Origin: Nitrospirota bacterium
Lineage (GTDB): Bacteria; Nitrospinota_A; UBA7883
Length of the DNA stretch: 10,993 nucleotides
Assembly: GCA_011052055.1 (NCBI GenBank)
Contig: DRJW01000164.1
Span: forward strand, 1 to 10,993
Direction of reading: 5' to 3'
Positions 5,868-10,993 of this stretch are shown here, piece after piece; the stretch's first letter is position 1; every line of letters starts with the position of its first letter. The translations under genes were made by a program, and so were the position numbers. The notes beneath the pieces were generated by a model. It was not told the origin of the DNA and did not search any database. It was given only the letters and a program-made list of their open reading frames with translations.

Positions 5868-8438
5868 ATGAATACAACTGAGCTGAGGCTTTCTCTAGAC
5901 AGGAAAAGAGCTCTTGTTTTCAAAAAACATAAGAGCGGAGCCGGAGGGCTGGAGGTTTGCCGGGAGTTGTGCGAAATTGTGGACAACATAATCGTTGATC
6001 TTTATAAAAACGGTCGCGGCAAGTTCAACGGAGTCCTTGTGGCTCTCGGCGGATATGGCCGGGGACTTTTGAATCCTTATTCCGATGTTGACCTCCTTTT
6101 TCTCTTAAACGACTCGATCCGAGGTGGAACGGCCCGCCCCCCCGACACACTGCTCGCAAGTCTCTGGGACATGGGGCTTAAGGTGGGGCACAGCGCAAGG
6201 ACGATTTCTGATTCAGTGAAGATGGGCCGGGCCGATCTTTATTCGCGCACTTCGATGATGGAGTGCAGGCCGCTGGCCGGTGAGATGGAGATATATGATC
6301 TTTTCCGTAAAAAATACGCCAGGGAGGTGATCCGTTACAAGCCCAACAATTTTATACGGGATAAAATCACCGAAATGGAAAAACGCCATCACAGCTACGG
6401 AAGGGTGATACACATCACAGAGCCCAATATTAAAGAGAGCAAGGGAGGTTTGCGCGACCTTCATACGGCGTTATGGATAATCCACGCGAAAGAGAATGTA
6501 ACCAGCCTTGAAGATATGGCCATGCGGGGGATGATCGACCCGGCGGATGTGGATCCTGTGAACAAAGCGCATTCATACCTTCTAAGGCTGAGGAACTCCT
6601 TGCACTTTCGAGCCGGAGGCCCTGCGGACACGCTTGCCCACGCGCTTCAGCCAGACGCGGCCAGAATGGATAAGATCGGCGGTTCGGATAACATCGCGGC
6701 GGCAAAGCTTATGCGGAGCTACTTTGAAGCGGCCGAGATCATAGCCCGATTTTCATCGGAGCTGATCTTATTCTCCAAATCGTATAAAAGAAAGTGGCGG
6801 TGGAGGCCGTTGAAAATCGACGGCGACGGCCTTTTTACCGACGGCGAATATCTTCACGCTCATTCGTTTCCGCCAGGCTCATACGACAAAGGGACGGAAA
6901 TACTTTTTCGAATAGCCAAACGCCTTTCGGACGAGAGGCTAAAACCGGCGCCTAACCTCAAACGCGGACTCGTGAAACTGCGCCGGAAGGCGCCTGGCGA
7001 TTGGTTTGAAGGGGCGTCCGGTGGCGCTTTTTTGATGTCAGCGCTAAAGCTGAAACGCTCGGCGATAGCTATCCGGGCTTTCCACGCGGCGGGAATTTTA
7101 GAGCGGCTCATACCTGAGTTTAAAGAAATTACTAATCTTTCCCAGTTCGACATGTTCCACCGTTACTCTGTCGATGAGCATACAATCCTGGCGCTGGACA
7201 ATCTTGAGGCAATTCCCGATGGCGCGCAGGTCTCCTCCACGCTTCGACATGTGTTCAGAGCGCAACCGGATATGGAAGTTGTCAAGCTGTCTCTTTTGCT
7301 TCACGATCTTGGGAAACGGGCCGAGGATCATCATGCCGTTGAAAAAGACACACGCACACCGGTGATTCTAAAACGCCTCGGGCTGGAAAGCTTGACGGAG
7401 ACTGTCAGTTTCCTTGTAGAAAACCACCTGGCGCTGAGCGTGACCGCCCAGAGGAGAAATTTCTCGGCCCCAGAGACATTGAGAAGATTTTGCGCCAAAG
7501 TCCGGAGCCAGAAAAATTTAAAAAGACTTTATCTTCTCACCTACGCCGACATAGCCTCCGTCGGTCCCGGCGTATGGAGCGAGTGGAAAGACAAGATTAT
7601 AGGAGAGCTGTACGAGGAAGCTGAAAAATATTTTATCGAGGGAGAGGCGCTGTTTCTGTCCAAAGAGGAGCAGATGGACGCTCTTGTGAGAGAAACGGTG
7701 AAAATCGACAGGCTGAAACACTCCAGCCGGGAAGTCTCCGAGTTTCTCTCAAAAGCTCCCATGCAATACCTGAGGACGGCGGAGCCTGAGACAATAGTGG
7801 AGCATCTTTCGCTTGTGGAGCGTTCCAAAAACAGAAAAGTCGCGCTTATGTTTAAATTCAATCCAGGAGACCAGACGGGGGAGATTACGCTGATGTCCTC
7901 AGAGAGGCTGGGGTTTTTCTCCGTCATCGCTGGAGCGTTCGCCGCGAAAAATGTGAATATAATCGAAACGAGGGTTCATACTTTCAAGGGGCATATGGCG
8001 CTCGACACGGTTGTTATCGAAGGCGCCAGCATGAGTTTTTTCGCCGATCCCGATTCTCTTGCAAAATTCGAAAACGAGCTGGCCGAGCTGTTGGAGGGAA
8101 AAAGAGACGTGGACGAGCAGGTTACGAGAAGAATGAGGTATGTGGATGTTAAGGAGACGGCGAAGAGCGCCTTTGCAGAGCCCCATGTATTGATACTCAA
8201 TCACCTTATGGACAAGAACACCATAGTGGAAATATGGGCCTCGGACAGGCTTGGGCTCTTGTACGATATAACAAATAGCATGGCCGGACTTAAACTCGAT
8301 ATCAAATCGGCGAAAATCAGCACCGAAGGGAAACTCGCTATTAACGCATTTTACGTAACGGAAGAATCGGGGTCCAAACTGGGAGGCCGCGCGAGGGTTG
8401 AGGAAGTTACGCAAGCCCTTTTAAAGACCGTATCATAA
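5868..8438 (+). CDS. glnD: Bifunctional PII uridylyltransferase / uridylyl-removing enzyme GlnD
   Basis: Cytoplasmic glutamine sensor that adds UMP to PII (GlnB/GlnK) when nitrogen is scarce and removes it when glutamine is high, so setting glutamine synthetase and nitrogen-gene activity. The 856 residues match the usual length (about 850-900) and all four domains are present. The nucleotidyltransferase has GGYGRG (61-66) and catalytic SDVD (72-75). The linker has EPNIKESKGGLRDLHT (185-200). The HD hydrolase domain includes HRYSVDEHT (from His431) and LHDLGKR with His479-Asp480. Two C-terminal ACT domains start near 673 (ITLMSSERLGFF) and 787 (VEIWASDRLGLLYDI) and bind glutamine in this family. 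I start at the ATG 2 bp after ubiE; an in-frame TTG at 5835 would only add residues encoded inside ubiE. The start has no strong ribosome site close by (GGGA lies 13 bases away), consistent with coupling to ubiE. No glnB, glnK or amtB is in the window. Confidence 0.95.
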   Translation: MNTTELRLSLDRKRALVFKKHKSGAGGLEVCRELCEIVDNIIVDLYKNGRGKFNGVLVALGGYGRGLLNPYSDVDLLFLLNDSIRGGTARPPDTLLASLWDMGLKVGHSARTISDSVKMGRADLYSRTSMMECRPLAGEMEIYDLFRKKYAREVIRYKPNNFIRDKITEMEKRHHSYGRVIHITEPNIKESKGGLRDLHTALWIIHAKENVTSLEDMAMRGMIDPADVDPVNKAHSYLLRLRNSLHFRAGGPADTLAHALQPDAARMDKIGGSDNIAAAKLMRSYFEAAEIIARFSSELILFSKSYKRKWRWRPLKIDGDGLFTDGEYLHAHSFPPGSYDKGTEILFRIAKRLSDERLKPAPNLKRGLVKLRRKAPGDWFEGASGGAFLMSALKLKRSAIAIRAFHAAGILERLIPEFKEITNLSQFDMFHRYSVDEHTILALDNLEAIPDGAQVSSTLRHVFRAQPDMEVVKLSLLLHDLGKRAEDHHAVEKDTRTPVILKRLGLESLTETVSFLVENHLALSVTAQRRNFSAPETLRRFCAKVRSQKNLKRLYLLTYADIASVGPGVWSEWKDKIIGELYEEAEKYFIEGEALFLSKEEQMDALVRETVKIDRLKHSSREVSEFLSKAPMQYLRTAEPETIVEHLSLVERSKNRKVALMFKFNPGDQTGEITLMSSERLGFFSVIAGAFAAKNVNIIETRVHTFKGHMALDTVVIEGASMSFFADPDSLAKFENELAELLEGKRDVDEQVTRRMRYVDVKETAKSAFAEPHVLILNHLMDKNTIVEIWASDRLGLLYDITNSMAGLKLDIKSAKISTEGKLAINAFYVTEESGSKLGGRARVEEVTQALLKTVS

Positions 8439-8440
8439 GG

Positions 8441-8467
8441 CTGTCAGCAAGAGGGGATGTCTATAAA
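8441..8467 (+). promoter_or_regulatory. Possible weak sigma-70-type promoter before ktrB
   Basis: In the 68-bp gap between glnD and ktrB, CTGTCA (8441-8446) and TATAAA (8462-8467) match the -35 and -10 consensus at 4/6 and 5/6 positions with a 15-base spacer, which is shorter than ideal. It would start transcription about 35 bases before the GTG. It is the only promoter-like arrangement I see in this gap and may be fortuitous. Confidence 0.22.
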
Positions 8468-8493
8468 ATGTCCAGACACCAAAAATCGAGATC

Positions 8494-8499
8494 GGGGGG
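8494..8499 (+). promoter_or_regulatory. G-rich ribosome binding site deciding the ktrB GTG start
   Basis: A run of six G residues lies 7 bases before the GTG at 8507. It supports that GTG as the ktrB start: an in-frame TGA at 8501-8503 blocks any earlier start, and the next in-frame ATG is codon 59, beyond the first pore loop. Confidence 0.6.
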
Positions 8500-8506
8500 C
8501 TGAATA

Positions 8507-9868
8507 GTGGCGTCGCAAAAATTACTGGAGTTGCGTCCTTCACAACTTCTGGCCGGGGTGTTTATAGGCATCATTACCACAGGCGCCATTGCCTTAAAGC
8601 TACCCTTCTCAACTTACGAGGGCATAAGTTTTGTAGACGCTCTTTTTACGGCCACATCCGCCACCTGCGTAACGGGCCTCATGGTGGCTGACGCCGGGAC
8701 CGTATTCACGCCATTTGGCCAGATTGTAATCCTGGCGCTTATCCAGATCGGCGGTCTGGGTATCATGACTTTCTCCACGTTTTTTATGATAATTCTTGGC
8801 AGATCTCTTTCCATGAAAGAGTCTTCGATTATTTTTAACGCCTTCGATCATGGCCATAAACTTTCAATCCGCAATCTTCTCAGGAAAGTCATGCTTCTTA
8901 CTTTTTCGGTGGAGCTTTTAGGAGCCGTCATCTTGTTTTTCCGCTGGCTTCCAGATTATGGCGCTGGCCGCGCGTTATACTACGCCGTTTTCCATTCCAT
9001 CTCCGGCTTTTGCAACGCGGGCATCACCCTTTTTCCAGACAGCCTGCTTTCTTTCTCCGAAGATTTTGTCGTCAACGGTGTCATCGGGACGTTGATTGTA
9101 ATAGGATCGCTCGGGTTTTTAACAATAGTCGAGCTTCAGCTTTTCTCTGAGAGGAGGAGAGGGCGAAGGCGCGTCCCTCTTTCGTTAAACTGCAAACTGG
9201 TTCTCATCGTTACTTTTTCCCTGATTATTATCTGCGCTTTGCTGACTTTCGTGATGGAGCGGAGCAACGTTCTGGCCGGGATGCCGTTACATGACCAGGT
9301 GATGGCCTCTTTATTCCAGTCTATATCTCGAACGGCGGGGTTTATAACCGTCGATTTCCATGAATTTACAAACGGGTCGTTATACCTATATATTCTGCTG
9401 ATGTTCGTGGGAGCGGCTCCAGGATCGGTGGGCGGCGGAATAAAGGTGACAACATTCGGTATCCTCATCGCCCTGGCCTTTTCCCGCCTTAAAGCGCGAG
9501 ACACCGTTAACATGATGAACAGAACCGTGCCGGACGAGATAGTATCGAGATCGCTTTCGATCATGTTCGTTTCAGTGCAGATAATAGTTGTATTTACGTT
9601 AGTACTGCTTTACACGGAATCGGGAGGGCCGACATCGCCGCTTCACAGGGAGATGTTCATGCAGATAATGTTCGAGACGGTTTCCGCTTTCGGAACAGTC
9701 GGCCTGTCGGCTGGCGCCACAAGCCACCTTTCAGAATTTGGCAAAGTGGCGATAACTTTGCTCATGCTGATAGGAAGATTGGGGCCGCTTGCCGTCACTC
9801 TGGCGGTGGGGCGCCGGTCGGCGAGGGGAAGGTTTCGGTATTCTGAAGAAAATGTTATGGTCGGATAA
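8507..9868 (+). CDS. ktrB: Potassium uptake channel subunit KtrB (TrkH/KtrB family)
   Basis: Inner-membrane K+ (often Na+-coupled) translocating subunit. The 453 residues are strongly hydrophobic and organised as four M1-P-M2 repeats. Filter segments with the conserved glycine are visible in each: CVTGL (Gly57), FCNAGI (Gly172), RTAGF (Gly278) and TVGLS (Gly399). The small-residue segment GAAPGSVGGGIKVTT (302-316) is the flexible intramembrane gate loop of the third repeat. The N-terminal LPFST after the first helix is typical of the family. A basic loop RRRGRRR (216-222) is probably cytoplasmic. The length, and a partner with a single RCK unit, fit Ktr better than E. coli-type TrkH/TrkA. The start is GTG, supported by a G-rich ribosome site. 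ktrA follows after 15 bp and is presumably co-transcribed. Confidence 0.93.
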   Translation: MASQKLLELRPSQLLAGVFIGIITTGAIALKLPFSTYEGISFVDALFTATSATCVTGLMVADAGTVFTPFGQIVILALIQIGGLGIMTFSTFFMIILGRSLSMKESSIIFNAFDHGHKLSIRNLLRKVMLLTFSVELLGAVILFFRWLPDYGAGRALYYAVFHSISGFCNAGITLFPDSLLSFSEDFVVNGVIGTLIVIGSLGFLTIVELQLFSERRRGRRRVPLSLNCKLVLIVTFSLIIICALLTFVMERSNVLAGMPLHDQVMASLFQSISRTAGFITVDFHEFTNGSLYLYILLMFVGAAPGSVGGGIKVTTFGILIALAFSRLKARDTVNMMNRTVPDEIVSRSLSIMFVSVQIIVVFTLVLLYTESGGPTSPLHREMFMQIMFETVSAFGTVGLSAGATSHLSEFGKVAITLLMLIGRLGPLAVTLAVGRRSARGRFRYSEENVMVG

Positions 9869-9869
9869 C

Positions 9870-9874
9870 GGAGA
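9870..9874 (+). promoter_or_regulatory. Ribosome binding site of ktrA
   Basis: GGAGA lies 9 bases before the ATG at 9884, in the 15-bp gap after ktrB. It is a good Shine-Dalgarno and fixes the ktrA start, with the Rossmann GLGRFG beginning at residue 9. A closer ATG at 9876 is out of the ktrA frame. Confidence 0.6.
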
Positions 9875-9883
9875 AATGAAAAG

Positions 9884-10543
9884 ATGAAAAAAAGATACGC
9901 TGTAATCGGCCTGGGAAGATTCGGGTTTCACCTGACTAAAAGCCTTTATGAAAAAGGACATGAGGTTCTTGCCATCGACATGAGCAAGGATGTCGTCTAC
10001 AAGCTCAAAGACTTCTCCACGCAGGCGGTTGTCGCCAACGCCACCGACAGGGAGACCCTTGAAGCGCTAAACGTGCAGGATGTGGATGTGGCCATTGTGG
10101 GGCTCGGCTCCCCTCTGGATCACTCCATTCTCGTCACGCTTCATCTGCGGGAAATGGGAATCAAGGAAATTATCGTAAAGGCCATAACCGAAGAGCATGG
10201 CAAGATATTGCAGATGCTGGGGGCTTCTGAGGTTATCTACCCTGAAAAAGATATGGCGCTCAAGCTCGCCACATCCCTTTCGACGCCGAACGTTATGGAT
10301 CATCTTCCGCTTATGCCCGGTTTTTCCATAGTGGAGTTGGCCATCCCGAACAGCTTCGTCGGCAAGACGATAAAAGACCTGCAACTGAGGAATAATTACG
10401 GCGTCCAGATAATCGCCATCAAAGAGCTGATTCCTGAGAGGATCACCTCCATGCCGACACCCGACTTTGTTATGAAAGACTCCGACACGCTGGTTATCAT
10501 GGGCTCCGACGAAAGCCTGGGGGAGATAAGCGAGATTACTTAG
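9884..10543 (+). CDS. ktrA: Potassium uptake regulatory subunit KtrA (single RCK domain)
   Basis: Cytoplasmic gating subunit that forms a ring under KtrB and opens the channel according to bound nucleotide (ATP/ADP or NAD(H) in relatives). The 219 residues hold one N-terminal RCK Rossmann domain (about 1-125) with GLGRFG (9-14), the acidic residue closing the second strand (Asp32 in AIDMS) and the later ATD (53-55) and GLGSPLDHSI (73-82) segments usual in this family. One TrkA_C domain (about 138-219) follows and ends in DTLVIMGSDESL. E. coli TrkA is about twice this size with two RCK units, so KtrA is the better name. It lies 15 bp after ktrB. Some KtrA proteins bind cyclic di-AMP through the C-terminal domain; that cannot be judged here. 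Confidence 0.93.
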   Translation: MKKRYAVIGLGRFGFHLTKSLYEKGHEVLAIDMSKDVVYKLKDFSTQAVVANATDRETLEALNVQDVDVAIVGLGSPLDHSILVTLHLREMGIKEIIVKAITEEHGKILQMLGASEVIYPEKDMALKLATSLSTPNVMDHLPLMPGFSIVELAIPNSFVGKTIKDLQLRNNYGVQIIAIKELIPERITSMPTPDFVMKDSDTLVIMGSDESLGEISEIT

Positions 10544-10584
10544 TGGGTGTCGCATTCTGCTAATCCAGGCTTCCCTCCTGTCGT

Positions 10585-10648
10585 CCTGAGCCCTTCGACG
10601 CTCAGGGTAAACTCTGCGGATGCGAAGCGAAGGATCAGGCGAAGGATC
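10585..10648. repeat. Dispersed repeat A: CCTGAGC hairpin plus GCGAAGGATC direct repeat
   Basis: CCTGAGC (10585-10591) and GCTCAGG (10600-10606) form a perfect 7-bp stem around an 8-base loop containing CTTCGA. Downstream, GCGAAGGATC occurs twice, at 10627-10636 and 10639-10648, with a 12-base period. The same words (CCTGAGC, CTTCGAC, GCTCAGG, GCGAAGGATC) are familiar from intergenic repeat families in many proteobacterial genomes. Other copies elsewhere in this genome are expected but cannot be checked from this window. Confidence 0.65.
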
Positions 10649-10668
10649 TTGTTTTTTTCTATTGAACA

Positions 10669-10688
10669 CCACCCCGTTTCGGGTGTGG
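10669..10688. repeat. Short GC-rich hairpin
   Basis: CCACCCCG (10669-10676) pairs with CGGG-T-GTGG (10680-10688), giving an 8-bp stem with one bulged T and a TTT loop. It lies about ten bases after the seven-T run, so it does not form a rho-independent terminator for ktrA on the plus strand. It may be part of the neighbouring repeat. Confidence 0.45.
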
Positions 10689-10696
10689 CCCAGCCA

Positions 10697-10775
10697 CTCC
10701 CCTTCTCGGTAAGGAGGGGCGAGATTGCCGCGCTCGATGTCTCGGCGTGGCCGCGCCACCTCACTCGCAATGACA
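10697..10775. repeat. Dispersed repeat B ending in CGCAATGACA
   Basis: The segment begins with an imperfect stem (CTCCCCTT at 10697-10704 against AAGGAGGGG at 10711-10719). It continues through GCGAGATTGCCGCG and an internal GTGG/CCAC pair (10747-10750, 10756-10759), and ends CTCGCAATGACA (10764-10775). The GAGATTGCC ... CTCGCAATGACA framework is typical of a widespread proteobacterial intergenic repeat. The boundaries are approximate. Confidence 0.55.
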
Positions 10776-10789
10776 TTTTATTTTGGCGC

Positions 10790-10839
10790 CCGGCCACATT
10801 GCGCTAATGTCATGCCGGACGCATTGCGCTACTGTCATC
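10790..10839. repeat. Two tandem 25-bp units
   Basis: Units at 10790-10814 and 10815-10839 abut exactly and match at 21 of 25 positions. Both share CATTGCGCTA followed by TGTCAT. The second unit runs into the palindromic repeat that starts at 10833, which also begins with TGTCAT. Confidence 0.7.
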
Positions 10840-10934
10840 CCGCGCTTGATGCGGGATCTCGCTTTACAAAACGCGCGCTTTTTCAACAAGAGATTCCGGC
10901 TCCCGGATCAAGTCCGGGACGGGCCGGAATGACA
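10833..10934. repeat. Palindromic repeat doublet with TGTCAT/ATGACA ends
   Basis: A 102-bp element whose ends are inverted: TGTCAT (10833-10838) and ATGACA (10929-10934). The left half folds as ATCCCGC/GCGGGAT (10837-10843 with 10851-10857). The right half is a strong long hairpin: ATTCCGGC (10893-10900) pairs with GCCGGAAT (10923-10930), and inside it TCCCGGA (10901-10907) pairs with TCCGGGA (10913-10919), with a 3-base bulge. GGGATCTC (10853-10860) and GAGATTCC (10890-10897) are also near-inverted. The centre (10861-10889) is unpaired. It resembles a REP/BIME or MITE-like pair. The long hairpin could act in transcript end protection or termination. Confidence 0.7.
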
Positions 10935-10993
10935 CATATAGATAAAAGAGATATTGAGCGCGATCCTGTAAATTAAATTGTGTAACCTATATC

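Larger units (their letters stand above)
10544..10993. other. Gene-free region filled with dispersed palindromic repeats
   Basis: The 450 bases after ktrA have no credible gene. Open frames exist on both strands, but they have no ribosome sites and translate repeat sequence. The content is several hairpins, a short direct repeat and a 25-bp tandem repeat, listed separately. No canonical terminator for ktrA is evident: a seven-T run at 10652-10658 is preceded only by a weak GATC/GATC fold. The final part, 10935-10993, is AT-rich and shows nothing I can assign. Confidence 0.75.

Noticed and set aside
1241..6735. Use of NotI-like sites to infer specificity
   Set aside because: I saw no GCGGCCGC in the window, but such a site is rarely expected in 11 kb. 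CGGCCG occurs at 1241, 2201 and 6730. Neither observation tells the recognition sequence.
8439..8506. Cyclic di-AMP (ydaO-type) riboswitch before ktrB
   Set aside because: The 68-base gap is too short for that structure, and only tiny inverted words (TGTCT/AGACA) are present.
10067..10759. Minus-strand 230-codon open frame
   Set aside because: It is antisense to ktrA over most of its length, and the remainder lies in repeats. KtrA is unambiguous on the plus strand.
10547..10807. Plus-strand 86-codon open frame just after ktrA
   Set aside because: It starts only 3 bases after the ktrA stop but has no Shine-Dalgarno and crosses the CCTGAGC and GAGATTGCC repeats; the product has no protein-like pattern.
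10725..10976. Plus-strand 83-codon open frame after ktrA
   Set aside because: Its translation (HPALDAGS..., PAPGSSPGRAGMT) is the well-known false protein produced by reading through palindromic intergenic repeats; there is no ribosome site and the stretch is explained by hairpins.

Overview
The window reads as ordinary bacterial chromosome with seven intact housekeeping or accessory genes, all on the plus strand. The combination is an aspartate kinase overlapping a citramalate synthase, a UbiE/MenG quinone methyltransferase, a full-length GlnD and a two-gene Ktr potassium system. With a tail of dispersed palindromic repeats, this points to a Gram-negative, quinone-respiring bacterium. A deltaproteobacterial-type lineage (Desulfobacterota, Nitrospinota, Nitrospirota or similar) is my best guess; it rests on gene content only and is held with low confidence.

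Layout. 14-2877: lysC and cimA overlap by 4 bp (ATGA) and feed aspartate-family and isoleucine biosynthesis. 2878-5148: an AT-rich islet holds a C5-cytosine methyltransferase overlapped by 8 bp with a NotI-family restriction endonuclease, a complete two-gene type II restriction-modification system. 5149-8438: ubiE and glnD are separated by 2 bp; they serve quinone biosynthesis and nitrogen-status signalling. 8507-10543: ktrB and ktrA form a K+ uptake channel with its nucleotide-binding gating subunit. 10544-10993: no credible gene, but a dense composite of several palindromic and tandem dispersed-repeat sequences.

How it fits together. The flanking genes share a GC-richer style. The restriction-modification pair sits just 10 bp after the cimA stop and before ubiE. 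It is visibly AT-rich (two hand-counted 60-base lines in the nuclease gene gave 27% and 42% GC, against 57% for one line of cimA). The simplest reading is a horizontally acquired defence cassette inserted into a gene boundary on the same strand, where it can use read-through transcription. Methyltransferase-first order, the M/R overlap and the lack of a visible Shine-Dalgarno for the nuclease suggest that nuclease translation depends on methyltransferase translation.

The most unusual points are the NotI-type nuclease with a Glu-x-Met variant of its catalytic strand, a methyltransferase with EQV in place of the usual ENV motif and ANSVPP in place of GNSVPP, and the stacked repeats after ktrA. 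I found no entirely new type of system. The restriction-modification pair is a recognisable but uncommon kind whose specificity cannot be read from sequence alone.
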